Shown here: positions 49,792-58,199 of the stretch, one piece after another
How positions within the stretch are numbered: position 1 is the stretch's first letter
How the letters are laid out: the number at the start of each line of letters is the position of its first letter
NCBI RefSeq assembly: GCF_029893805.1
Contig: NZ_JARXYP010000002.1
Coordinates: 3,472,001 to 3,536,000, forward strand
Reading direction: 5' to 3'
Source: Streptomyces sp. SAI-135
Lineage (GTDB): Bacteria > Actinomycetota > Actinomycetes > Streptomycetales > Streptomycetaceae
Length of the DNA: 64,000 nt
Position numbers and translations under genes: made by a program
Notes under the pieces: model-generated
Told to the model about the DNA's origin: nothing
What the model saw: only the letters and a program-made list of their open reading frames with translations
Databases searched by the model: none

Positions 49792-52041
49792 TCACGGGCC
49801 CGAGAGCCGGAAGTCCAACGCCGTGCAACGCCGTCCCGCCGAGACCGTGCGCACCGCCTGACCGATCGCCTTGCGCGAACCGACGAGGACGACCAGCTTC
49901 TTCGCCCGGGTGACCGCCGTGTAGAGCAGGTTCCGCTGCAGCATCATCCAGGCGCTGGTGGTGACCGGGATCACCACGGCCGGGTACTCGCTGCCCTGGG
50001 AACGGTGGATGGTCACCGCGTACGCGTGGGCCAGTTCGTCCAGCTCGTCGAACTCGTACGGCACCTCCTCGTCCTCGTCCGTCAGCACGGTCAGGCGCTG
50101 GTCGACCGGGTCGAGCGAGGTGACCACGCCCACGGTGCCGTTGAAGACGCCGTTGGAGCCCTTCTCGTAATTGTTGCGAATCTGGGTGACCTTGTCGCCG
50201 ACCCGGAAGACCCGGCCGCCGAACCGCTTCTCGGCGAGGTCGGGGCGGCCCGGGGTGATGGCCTGCTGGAGCAGGCCGTTGAGCGTGCCGGCGCCCGCGG
50301 GGCCGCGGTGCATGGGCGCGAGCACCTGGACGTCCCGGCGCGGGTCGAGACCGAACTTGGCCGGAATCCGACGGGCCGCCACATCCACGGTGAGCCGGCC
50401 GACCTCCTCGGTGTCGTCCTCGACGAAGAGGAAGAAGTCCTTCATGCCGTCGGTGACGGGGTGCTGCCCGGCGTTGATCCGGTGCGCGTTGGTGACGACT
50501 CCGGACTGCTGGGCCTGGCGGAACACACGCGTGAGGCGCACCGCGGGGACCGGGCCGCCCTCGGCGAGGAGGTCGCGCAGGACCTCTCCGGCACCGACGC
50601 TGGGCAGCTGGTCGACGTCCCCGACGAACAGCAGGTGCGCGCCCGGCGGCACCGCCTTCACCAGCTTGTTGGCGAGCAGCAGGTCGAGCATGGAGGCCTC
50701 GTCGACCACCACCAGGTCGGCGTCGAGCGGGCGGTCCTTGTCGTAGGCCGCGTCGCCGCCGGGCTTCAGCTCCAGGAGGCGGTGGACGGTGGAGGCGTCG
50801 GCGCCGGTGAGTTCGGCCAGCCGCTTGGCGGCACGCCCCGTCGGGGCGGCGAGGACGACCTTGGCCTTCTTGGCGCGGGCCAGCTCCACGATCGAGCGCA
50901 CGGTGAAGGACTTGCCGCAGCCGGGACCGCCGGTGAGGACGGCGACCTTCTCGGTCAACGCCAGCCTGACGGCGGCCTCCTGCTCCGGGGCGAGGTCGGT
51001 GCCGGTACGGGACTTCAGCCAGCCCAGCGCCTTGTCCCAGGCCACCTCGCGGAAGGCCGGCATCCGGTCCTGGCCGGTGCGCAGCAGGCGCAGCAGCTGG
51101 GCGGAGAGGGAGAGTTCGGCGCGGTGGAAGGGGACCAGGTAGACCGCGGTGACCTCATGGCCGTCGGGGCCGGGGAGCTTCTCGCGCACGACGCCGGGCT
51201 CGCCGGAGTCCTCGTCGGGCAGGGCGAGTTCGGCCAGGCACTCGATGACCAGGCCGGTGTCGACCTGGAGGAGCTTGACCGCGTCGGCGATGAGCTGTTC
51301 CTCGGGGAGGTAGCAGTGACCCTGGTCGGTGGACTGCGAAAGGGCGTACTGCAGGCCCGCCTTGACGCGGTCCGGGCTGTCGTGCGGGATGCCGACGGAC
51401 TGGGCGATCTTGTCGGCGGTGAGGAAGCCGATGCCCCAGACGTCGGAGGCAAGGCGGTAGGGCTGGTTCTTGACGACGGAGATCGAGGCGTCGCCGTACT
51501 TCTTGTAGATGCGCACGGCGATGGAGGTGGACACCTCGACGGTCTGGAGGAAGAGCATGACCTCCTTGATCGCCTTCTGTTCCTCCCAGGCGTCGGCGAT
51601 CTTCCTGGTGCGCTTGGGGCCGAGGCCGGGGACCTCGATGAGCCGCTTGGGCTCCTCCTCGATGATCTTCAGGGTGTCCATGCCGAAGTGCTGGGTGATG
51701 CGGTCGGCGAAGACGGGGCCGATGCCCTTGACGAGCCCCGATCCGAGGTAGCGGCGGATGCCCTGGACGGTGGCGGGCAGGACGGTCGTGTAGTTCTCGA
51801 CGGTGAACTGCTTGCCGTACTGCGGGTGGGAGCCCCACCGGCCCTCCATCCGCAGGGACTCCCCCACCTGGGCACCGAGCAGCGCGCCGACGACGGTGAG
51901 GAGGTCGCCGCCGCCTCTGCCGGTGTCGACGCGGGCGACGGTGTAGCCGTTGTCCTCGTTGGCGTACGTGATGCGCTCCAGCACGCCTTCGAGTACGGCC
52001 AGCCGTCGTTCACCCGTGGGGTTCCCCGCCTGTTGAGCCAT
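49792..52041 (-). CDS. recD2: RecD2-type SF1B DNA helicase
   Basis: 749 residues. N-terminal RecD2 region with helix-hairpin-helix repeats (RRYLGSGLVKGIGPVFADRI; VPGLGPKRTRKIADAW). Walker A GGPGCGKSFT (about residue 368), motif II VVDEASM, motif III VGDVDQLPSVG, motif VI TAVTRAKK, and the TIHRSQGSEYPAVVIPV SH3/motif V region. It is a 5'-3' helicase of organisms lacking RecBCD, acting in DNA repair and mismatch tolerance. ATG 52041. Single gene; its stop lies 231 nt upstream of citA. Confidence 0.92.
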   Translation of the reverse strand: MAQQAGNPTGERRLAVLEGVLERITYANEDNGYTVARVDTGRGGGDLLTVVGALLGAQVGESLRMEGRWGSHPQYGKQFTVENYTTVLPATVQGIRRYLGSGLVKGIGPVFADRITQHFGMDTLKIIEEEPKRLIEVPGLGPKRTRKIADAWEEQKAIKEVMLFLQTVEVSTSIAVRIYKKYGDASISVVKNQPYRLASDVWGIGFLTADKIAQSVGIPHDSPDRVKAGLQYALSQSTDQGHCYLPEEQLIADAVKLLQVDTGLVIECLAELALPDEDSGEPGVVREKLPGPDGHEVTAVYLVPFHRAELSLSAQLLRLLRTGQDRMPAFREVAWDKALGWLKSRTGTDLAPEQEAAVRLALTEKVAVLTGGPGCGKSFTVRSIVELARAKKAKVVLAAPTGRAAKRLAELTGADASTVHRLLELKPGGDAAYDKDRPLDADLVVVDEASMLDLLLANKLVKAVPPGAHLLFVGDVDQLPSVGAGEVLRDLLAEGGPVPAVRLTRVFRQAQQSGVVTNAHRINAGQHPVTDGMKDFFLFVEDDTEEVGRLTVDVAARRIPAKFGLDPRRDVQVLAPMHRGPAGAGTLNGLLQQAITPGRPDLAEKRFGGRVFRVGDKVTQIRNNYEKGSNGVFNGTVGVVTSLDPVDQRLTVLTDEDEEVPYEFDELDELAHAYAVTIHRSQGSEYPAVVIPVTTSAWMMLQRNLLYTAVTRAKKLVVLVGSRKAIGQAVRTVSAGRRCTALDFRLSGP

Positions 52042-52185
52042 GATCCGACGGTATCGGCTCGCACTGACAGCACCGAGGGGTCAGGCGGAGTCCTACGGCC
52101 GCGGACGCCCGAGCCGCCGAACGCAGTGGTTGGTAGCCTCGTCGCGGGTGCGGCGCCGGCCCGGCGCCGGGCCTGAACGACCAGA

Positions 52186-52235
52186 GAGCCCCGCCCCTCC
52201 GCGGTGGCCTCCGCGGACCTTCAGGGGCGAGGCTC
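52186..52235 (-). terminator. Terminator hairpin of the 42-aa ORF
   Basis: Arms 52186-52198 and 52223-52235 plus an inner CCGCGG pair (52199-52204, 52211-52216). The single non-Watson-Crick position is C-A on plus-strand RNA but G-U on minus-strand RNA, which suggests that the minus strand is the one transcribed. It is 54 nt past the small ORF stop. Confidence 0.65.
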
Positions 52236-52288
52236 CTGGTGTGGTGTCCGCGGGCCCCGGCCGACTCGTCAGCCGGGGTCCACGCACG

Positions 52289-52417
52289 TCAGGACCGGAA
52301 CTTCCACACCCACGCGACCAGGATGATCACATCGCAGGCCGCCGAGATCCTCTCCGAGGAGAGATGTGGTCGCACCCGTTCCTTCCACCGATCTCGCAAC
52401 CAGTCCCTCAGTTTCAA
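52289..52417 (-). CDS. Small basic/hydrophobic protein, 42 aa, unknown (TTG start)
   Basis: 43-codon ORF beginning TTG 52415-52417, 6 nt after AGGAG. The product starts MKLRDWLRDRWKERVRPHL (strongly basic, amphipathic) and ends with a hydrophobic stretch DVIILVAWVWKF then RS. An in-frame GTG at 52438 would add seven residues but lacks an RBS. Downstream is a good minus-strand hairpin, and 100-175 nt upstream is a copy of the citA-type promoter element. So the unit has promoter element, RBS, ORF and terminator. No family recognised; it could be a small membrane-associated regulator. It is too short for usual gene calls. Confidence 0.55.
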   Translation of the reverse strand: MKLRDWLRDRWKERVRPHLSSERISAACDVIILVAWVWKFRS

Positions 52418-52519
52418 GATCGGCTCCTCTCCGGCCACAAGGCCGTCGATGCGGGATGGCGTCCCGCGCCGCTGAGGTCACGTCCGCGCCCTCACGTGTT
52501 GGGGGCGAACACGCCTCCA
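52418..52519 (-). other. Leader of the small ORF
   Basis: About 100 nt between the promoter element and the small ORF, containing a perfect hairpin GCGGGA-5 nt-TCCCGC (52451-52467) before the RBS. No other gene is seen here. Confidence 0.4.
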
Positions 52520-52592
52520 CCATCCCGCAGTTGACCGAGGAGAGGGCACTCGGGGTCGACCCTCGGACCGTCCGTCGGCACCGAGTGCCGCC
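52520..52592 (-). promoter_or_regulatory. Copy B of the 73-bp citA-type element
   Basis: Ungapped alignment to 49615-49687 at a constant offset of 2905 bp. The conserved blocks are GGCACT(C/T)...GTGCC, CGACCCCGAGTGC and GGGATGG, while the spacer sequences have diverged. Orientation relative to the small ORF is the same as that of copy A relative to citA. Confidence 0.6.
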
Positions 52593-52691
52593 AGGCCGGC
52601 ACGGAGGGACGAGAATCCGGAGGAACCCGCCCGTGCTCCGCGCGCCTTCGTCACGATCAGGTCTCGGCATGCGACCGGGGTCTTGATTCCG

Positions 52692-52742
52692 CTCGTGTAA
52701 TCGATTCCAATCCTTCTGCACGAACTCGTGTAATCGATTCCA
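52692..52742 (+). promoter_or_regulatory. Twin LacI-type operators in the promoter of the ribose-type operon
   Basis: An 18-bp perfect direct repeat CTCGTGTAATCGATTCCA at 52692-52709 and 52725-52742, 33 bp apart (about three helical turns). Each contains a near-palindrome TGTAATCGATTCCA centred on CG, the LacI-family operator shape. The second copy supplies a -10-like TGTAAT (52729-52734) with TTCCAA 18 bp upstream, so repressor would cover the promoter. Confidence 0.75.
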
Positions 52743-52760
52743 CAAGGAGGTGGAGCGGCG

Positions 52761-53780
52761 ATGGCGAGCATCAAGGACGTCGCTGCCGAGGCGGGGGTCT
52801 CCGTCGCCACGGTGTCGCGGGTCCTGAACGACCATCCGTCGGTCAGCGCGGACGCACGCACCCGCGTGCTGGCCGCCGTCGAGGCCCTGGGCTACCGCCC
52901 GAACGCCGTCGCCCGCTCCCTGCGCACCGACCAGACCCACACCCTCGGCCTGGTCATCAGCGACGTGCTGAACCCCTACTTCACCGAGCTGGCCCGCTCC
53001 GTCGAGGAGGAGGCCCGCGCGCTGGGCTACAGCGTGATCATCGGGAACGCCGACGAGCGCCCGGACCTCCAGGACCACCACGTACGGAACCTCCTGGACC
53101 GCCGGATCGACGGCCTCCTGGTCTCCCCCACCGACGGCGGCTCCCCGCTGATGCTGGACGCCGTGCGGACGGGGACGCCGATGGTGTTCGTGGACCGGTG
53201 GATCCCGGGCGTGGCCGTGCCGGTCGTCAGGGCCGACGGGCGGGCCGCGGTGCGCGATCTCGTCGCCCATCTGCACGGCCTCGGGCACCGCAGGCTCGCC
53301 ATCATCGCCGGGCCCGCCGCCACCACGACCGGCCAGGAGCGCGTGGCGGCCTTCCGGGAGGCCCTGGAGGCCTACGGCCTGGAACTGCCCGAGGACTACA
53401 TAGGGCAGGGCGACTTCCAGGCCGAGAGCGGACGACGGGTCACCGAGGGCTTCCTCGACCTGCCGGAGCCGCCCGAGGTCGTCTTCGCGGCCGACAACCT
53501 GATGGCGCTCGGCGCCCTGGACGCCGTACGCGCGCGTGGGCTGCGCGTGCCGGAGGACCTCGCCCTGGCCGCGTTCGACGACATCCCGTGGTTCGTGCAC
53601 ACCGATCCGCCGATCACCGCGATCGCCCAGCCCACGGGCGAGCTGGGGCGGGCCGCGGTGCGGGCGCTCGTCGACCGCATCGAGGGACGGCCGCCCGCGT
53701 CGGTCACCCTCCCCGCCCGTCTGGTCGTCCGCCGCTCGTGCGGCGAGAACCCCAACCCTGTGCAAAGGAGCACGTCGTGA
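52761..53780 (+). CDS. LacI-family repressor of the ribose-type operon
   Basis: 339 residues. HTH at residues 3-23 (SIKDVAAEAGVSVATVSRVLN) followed by the hinge helix; periplasmic-binding-protein-like effector domain from about residue 60 (TLGLVISDVLNPYFTELARSVEEEA). ATG 52761 follows AAGGAGG. It is the first gene of the operon and lies directly behind twin operators, so it is presumably autoregulatory and relieved by ribose or a similar sugar. Its stop overlaps the next gene by 4 nt. Confidence 0.88.
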   Translation: MASIKDVAAEAGVSVATVSRVLNDHPSVSADARTRVLAAVEALGYRPNAVARSLRTDQTHTLGLVISDVLNPYFTELARSVEEEARALGYSVIIGNADERPDLQDHHVRNLLDRRIDGLLVSPTDGGSPLMLDAVRTGTPMVFVDRWIPGVAVPVVRADGRAAVRDLVAHLHGLGHRRLAIIAGPAATTTGQERVAAFREALEAYGLELPEDYIGQGDFQAESGRRVTEGFLDLPEPPEVVFAADNLMALGALDAVRARGLRVPEDLALAAFDDIPWFVHTDPPITAIAQPTGELGRAAVRALVDRIEGRPPASVTLPARLVVRRSCGENPNPVQRSTS

Positions 53781-55303
53781 GCAACGAGGACGAGTTGCTG
53801 CGCATCGAGGGCATACGGAAGTCCTTCCCCGGCGTGGTCGCGCTCGACGGCGTCGACTTCGATCTGCGCCGGGGCGAGGTGCACGTACTGCTCGGCGAGA
53901 ACGGCGCCGGCAAGAGCACGCTGATCAAGATGCTCTCGGGCGCCTACCACCCCGACGAGGGCCGCGTCCTGGTGGACGGTCAGGAGGTGCACATCCGCGG
54001 GGCGCAGGACGCCGAGCGGCTGGGCATCGCCACCATCTACCAGGAGTTCAACCTCGTCCCCGACCTCACGGTCGCCGAGAACATCTTCCTCGGCCGCCAG
54101 CCGCGCCGCCTCGGGATGATCGACCGGAAGCGGATGGAGGCCGACGCCGAGGTGCTGCTCCAGCGCGTCGGGGTCACCGTGTCGCCCCGCGCGCGGGTGC
54201 GTGAACTCGGCATCGCCCGGCTCCAGATGGTCGAGATCGCCAAGGCGCTCAGCCTGGACGCGCGCGTGCTGATCATGGACGAGCCGACCGCCGTGCTCAC
54301 CTCCGAGGAGGTCGACAAGCTCTTCGCGATCGTGCGCAGGCTGCGCGAGGACGGCGTCGGGATCGTCTTCATCACCCACCACCTGGAGGAGATCGCCGCC
54401 CTGGGCGACCGGGTCACGGTGATCCGGGACGGCAGGTCGGTCGGGCAGGTGCCCGCCTCCACGCCCGAGGACGAGCTCGTACGCCTGATGGTGGGGCGGT
54501 CGATCGAGCAGCAGTACCCGCGGGAGCGCGGCGACACCGGCCCGGCCCTGCTGAAGGTCGAGGGCCTCACGCGCGACGGCGTCTTCCACGACATCGGCTT
54601 CGAGGTGCACGCCGGTGAGGTGGTCGGCATCGCGGGGCTGGTCGGCGCGGGCCGTACCGAGGTCGTACGGGCCGTGTTCGGCGCGGACCCGTACGACAAG
54701 GGGGCCGTGCATGTCGCCGGGGCCGCCCTGAAGGGCCATGACGTGGGGGCCGCCATGGCGGCCGGGATCGGGCTGATCCCCGAGGACCGCAAGGGCCAGG
54801 GCCTGGTGCTCGACCAGTCGGTCGAGGAGAACCTCGGGCTGGTGACCATGCGCTCGGCGACCCGTGGCGGGCTCGTCGACCTCAAGGGACAGCGGGAGGC
54901 CGCCGCCCGGATCGCCGAGCAGCTCGGGGTGCGGATGGCGGGCCTGCACCAGCAGGTGCGGACCCTCTCCGGCGGCAACCAGCAGAAGGTCGTCATCGGC
55001 AAGTGGCTGCTCGCCGACACCAAGGTGCTGATCCTCGACGAGCCCACGCGCGGGATCGACGTCGGCGCCAAGGTCGAGATCTACCAGCTCATCAACGAAC
55101 TCACCGCGGCCGGTGCCGCCGTCCTCATGATCTCCAGCGATCTGCCCGAGGTGCTCGGCATGAGCGACCGGGTGCTGGTGATGGCCCAGGGCCGGATCGC
55201 CGGCGAACTGGACGCCGACGAGGCCACACAGGACTCCGTGATGGCCCTCGCCGTCAGCACGAACACCGTCAAGACCGACAAGGAGGCCCCCCGTGGCCAC
55301 TGA
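53777..55303 (+). CDS. Ribose-type sugar ABC transporter ATPase (RbsA-like)
   Basis: 508 residues with two ATPase domains. The first has Walker A GENGAGKST (about residue 39), signature in ELGIARLQMVEIAKAL and Walker B VLIMDEPTA. The second has the degenerate Walker A GLVGAGRTE typical of RbsA, with LSGGNQQKVVIGKWL and VLILDEPTRGIDVG. It powers uptake of a monosaccharide. GTG 53777 is 6 nt after AAAGGAG and overlaps the repressor stop (GTGA). Ribose is likely from the linked rbsK/rbsD. Confidence 0.9.
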   Translation: MSNEDELLRIEGIRKSFPGVVALDGVDFDLRRGEVHVLLGENGAGKSTLIKMLSGAYHPDEGRVLVDGQEVHIRGAQDAERLGIATIYQEFNLVPDLTVAENIFLGRQPRRLGMIDRKRMEADAEVLLQRVGVTVSPRARVRELGIARLQMVEIAKALSLDARVLIMDEPTAVLTSEEVDKLFAIVRRLREDGVGIVFITHHLEEIAALGDRVTVIRDGRSVGQVPASTPEDELVRLMVGRSIEQQYPRERGDTGPALLKVEGLTRDGVFHDIGFEVHAGEVVGIAGLVGAGRTEVVRAVFGADPYDKGAVHVAGAALKGHDVGAAMAAGIGLIPEDRKGQGLVLDQSVEENLGLVTMRSATRGGLVDLKGQREAAARIAEQLGVRMAGLHQQVRTLSGGNQQKVVIGKWLLADTKVLILDEPTRGIDVGAKVEIYQLINELTAAGAAVLMISSDLPEVLGMSDRVLVMAQGRIAGELDADEATQDSVMALAVSTNTVKTDKEAPRGH

Positions 55304-57230
55304 CACGCTCAGAAGCGGAGCGAGCGCGGGTGGTCTGCGCCGTCTCCTGCTCGACAACGGCGCGCTGACCGCGCTGATCGTCCTCGTCATCGCCATGTCG
55401 GCGCTGTCCGGTGACTTCCTGACCACCGACAACCTGCTCAACGTCGGCGTCCAGGCGGCCGTGACCGCCATCCTCGCCTTCGGTGTCACCTTCGTGATCG
55501 TCTCCGCGGGCATCGACCTGTCGGTCGGCTCGGTGGCGGCCCTGTCGGCCACCGTCCTCGCCTGGAGCGCCACGTCGCACGGCGTCCCGGTCCTCATAGC
55601 CGTCGTCCTCGCCGTGCTGACCGGCATCGCGGCCGGTCTCGTCAACGGCTTCCTGATCGCGTACGGCAAGCTCCCCCCGTTCATCGCGACCCTGGCCATG
55701 CTCTCGGTGGCCCGCGGTCTGTCGCTGGTGATCTCCGAGGGCTCCCCGATCGCCTTCCCCGACTCCGTCTCGCACCTCGGTGACACGCTCGGCGGCTGGC
55801 TGCCGGTGCCCGTCCTGGTCATGGTCGTCATGGGGCTGATCGCGGCCTTCGTGCTGGGCCGGACGTACATCGGCCGCTCCATGTACGCCATCGGCGGCAA
55901 CGAGGAGGCGGCCCGCCTCTCCGGTCTCCGCGTGAAGAAGCAGAAGCTCGCCATCTACGCCTTCTCGGGTGTGTTCGCGGCCGTCGCGGGTGTCGTGCTC
56001 GCCGCCCGGCTGTCCTCGGCGCAGCCGCAGGCCGCCGACGGCTACGAGCTGGACGCGATCGCGGCGGTCGTCATCGGCGGCGCCTCGCTCGCGGGCGGCA
56101 CCGGCAAGGCGTCCGGGACGCTGATCGGCGCGCTGATCCTCGCGGTGCTGCGCAACGGCCTCAACCTGCTGAACGTCTCCGCGTTCTGGCAGCAGGTCGT
56201 CATCGGTGTCGTCATCGCGCTCGCGGTCCTCCTGGACACCCTGCGCCGCAAGGCCGGGGCGACCCCGGTGGCCGGTGCCCCGCAGGGCGGCAAGCGGCGC
56301 CAGGCGGCGACGTACGGTCTCGCGGCCGTGGTCACCGTGGCGATCGTCGGCGCGACCTCCTTCCTGCACAACGACTCCTCCGCCACGGCGAACCCGAAGG
56401 TGGGTCTGTCGCTGTCGACCCTCAACAACCCCTTCTTCGTGCAGATCCGGGCCGGTGCCCAGGCCGAGGCGAAGAAGCTGGGCGTGGACCTGACCGTCAC
56501 GGACGCCCAGAACGACGCCTCCCAGCAGGCCAACCAGCTCCAGAACTTCACCAGTTCGGACCTCGGCGCGATCATCGTCAACCCGGTGGACTCGGACGCG
56601 GCGAGCAACTCGGTGAAGGCCGCCGACAAGGCGGGGATCCCGGTCATCGCGGTGGACCGGGGCGTCAACAAGGCGCCGGTGGACGCTCTCGTGGCCTCCG
56701 ACAACGTCGCCGGCGGTGAACTCGCCGCCAGGACCATCGGCGAGAAGCTCGGCGGCAAGGGCAAGATCGTCATCCTCCAGGGCCAGGCGGGCACGTCGGC
56801 CGCCCGCGAGCGCGCCGAGGGATTCGCCAACGGGCTCAAGGCCTACCCGGGCATCCAGGTCGTCGCCCAGCAGCCGGCCGACTTCGACCGCACCAAGGGC
56901 CTCGACGTGATGTCGAACCTGCTCCAGGCCCACCCGGACGTCCAGGGCGTCATCGCCGCCAACGACGAGATGGCGCTCGGCGCGATCAAGGCGCTGGGCT
57001 CCAAGGCCGGCAAGTCGGTCTCGGTGGTCGGCTTCGACGGCACTCCCGACGGCCTGAACGCGGTCAAGGGCGGCACGTTGTACGCGTCCGTGGCACAGCA
57101 GCCCTCCCAACTCGGCACAATCGCGGTGGACAACGCGCTGAAGGCCCTCAAGGGCAAGAAGGTCGAGGAGACGATCAAGGTGCCGGTGAAGGTGGTCACG
57201 AAGGAGAACGTGGCCGGCTTCACGGGCTGA
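55293..57230 (+). CDS. Fused sugar ABC permease and substrate-binding protein (RbsC-RbsB fusion)
   Basis: 645 residues in one frame. Residues about 1-330 are an RbsC-type permease (AGIDLSVGSVAALSATVLAWSA, GRTYIGRSMYAIGGNEEAARLSGL, AAVVIGGASLAGGTGKASGTLIGALILAVLRNGLNLL, read in parts). After KRRQAATYGLAAVVTVAIVGATSFL (a further membrane helix, about 338-358) comes an RbsB-like binding protein (PKVGLSLSTLNNPFFVQIRAGAQ..., DNVAGGELAARTIGEKL, GFDGTPDGLNAV). The helix would place the binding domain outside, tethered to the channel. GTG 55293 follows AAGGAGG and overlaps the ATPase stop by 11 nt. Normally these are separate proteins. Confidence 0.9.
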   Translation: MATDTLRSGASAGGLRRLLLDNGALTALIVLVIAMSALSGDFLTTDNLLNVGVQAAVTAILAFGVTFVIVSAGIDLSVGSVAALSATVLAWSATSHGVPVLIAVVLAVLTGIAAGLVNGFLIAYGKLPPFIATLAMLSVARGLSLVISEGSPIAFPDSVSHLGDTLGGWLPVPVLVMVVMGLIAAFVLGRTYIGRSMYAIGGNEEAARLSGLRVKKQKLAIYAFSGVFAAVAGVVLAARLSSAQPQAADGYELDAIAAVVIGGASLAGGTGKASGTLIGALILAVLRNGLNLLNVSAFWQQVVIGVVIALAVLLDTLRRKAGATPVAGAPQGGKRRQAATYGLAAVVTVAIVGATSFLHNDSSATANPKVGLSLSTLNNPFFVQIRAGAQAEAKKLGVDLTVTDAQNDASQQANQLQNFTSSDLGAIIVNPVDSDAASNSVKAADKAGIPVIAVDRGVNKAPVDALVASDNVAGGELAARTIGEKLGGKGKIVILQGQAGTSAARERAEGFANGLKAYPGIQVVAQQPADFDRTKGLDVMSNLLQAHPDVQGVIAANDEMALGAIKALGSKAGKSVSVVGFDGTPDGLNAVKGGTLYASVAQQPSQLGTIAVDNALKALKGKKVEETIKVPVKVVTKENVAGFTG

Positions 57231-57241
57231 CGACGGCGCAC

Positions 57242-57270
57242 GGGCGGGCGGTCACCACGACCGCCCGCCC
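57242..57270 (+). promoter_or_regulatory. Perfect hairpin between transporter and ribokinase genes
   Basis: 12-bp perfect stem GGGCGGGCGGTC (57242-57253) / GACCGCCCGCCC (57259-57270), loop of 5. No T-run follows. It may reduce read-through into rbsK/rbsD or protect the upstream mRNA end. Confidence 0.6.
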
Positions 57271-57296
57271 CGCGTCACTGACTAGGGGAGTCATTC

Positions 57297-58199
57297 ATGT
57301 ACGACTACGACCTTCTGGTCGTAGGGTCGGCCAACGCCGACCTGGTGATCGGCGTGGAGCGGCGGCCGGGGGCCGGCGAGACGGTGCTCGGCTCGGACCT
57401 GGCCGTGCACCCGGGGGGCAAGGGCGCCAACCAGGCGGTCGCGGCGGCCCGGCTGGGCTCGCGCACGGCGCTGCTGGCCCGGGTCGGCGACGACGGGCAC
57501 GGCCGGCTGCTGCTCGACTCGCTGCGGGCGGCCGGGGTCGACACGGTGGGGGTGCTGGTGGGCGGGGCCCCGACGGGGGTCGCACTGATCACCGTCGACC
57601 CGTCCGGGGACAACAGCATCGTGGTCTCGCCGGGCGCCAACGGGCGCCTGACGCCGGGGGACGTACGGGCCGCGGTCAGCCTCTTCCACGCCTCCCGGGT
57701 GGTGTCGACCCAGTTGGAGATCCCGCTGGAGACGGTCGTGGAGGTCGTACGGAACCTGTCGCCGGACAGCCGGTTCGTGCTGAACCCGTCGCCGCCGCGG
57801 CCGTTGCCCACCGAGATCCTCGCCGCGTGCGATCCGCTGATCGTCAACGAGCACGAGGCGAAGGTGATCCTCGGGGACGCGTGTGTGAGCGACGTGCCGG
57901 AGGACTGGGCGCGGTTGCTGCTTGCGAAGGGCCCGCGGTCGGTCGTGGTGACACTGGGCGCCGAGGGGTCCCTGGTGGCGTCCTCGGCGGGGGTGAGCCG
58001 GGTGGCGTCGGTGAAGGTGGACGCCGTGGACACGACGGGCGCGGGGGACGCCTTCACGGCGGCACTGGCGTTCCGGCTGGGGGCCGGGGCCTCCTTGGTG
58101 GAGGCGGCCTCGTACGCCTCCCGGGTCGGGGCGGTCGCGGTGACCCGCCAGGGCGCGCAGGACTCCTTCCCGACGGCGCGGGAGGTCGAGGCCCTGTGA
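57297..58199 (+). CDS. rbsK: Ribokinase
   Basis: 300 residues, PfkB family. N-terminal VVGSANADLVIGVERRPGAGETVLG and HPGGKGANQAVAAARLG; C-terminal active-site motif DTTGAGDAFTAALAFRLG with catalytic Asp. It phosphorylates D-ribose to ribose-5-phosphate. ATG 57297, preceded by GGGGAG. It is 66 nt after the transporter gene and separated from it by a hairpin. The stop overlaps rbsD by 4 nt. Confidence 0.92.
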   Translation: MYDYDLLVVGSANADLVIGVERRPGAGETVLGSDLAVHPGGKGANQAVAAARLGSRTALLARVGDDGHGRLLLDSLRAAGVDTVGVLVGGAPTGVALITVDPSGDNSIVVSPGANGRLTPGDVRAAVSLFHASRVVSTQLEIPLETVVEVVRNLSPDSRFVLNPSPPRPLPTEILAACDPLIVNEHEAKVILGDACVSDVPEDWARLLLAKGPRSVVVTLGAEGSLVASSAGVSRVASVKVDAVDTTGAGDAFTAALAFRLGAGASLVEAASYASRVGAVAVTRQGAQDSFPTAREVEAL

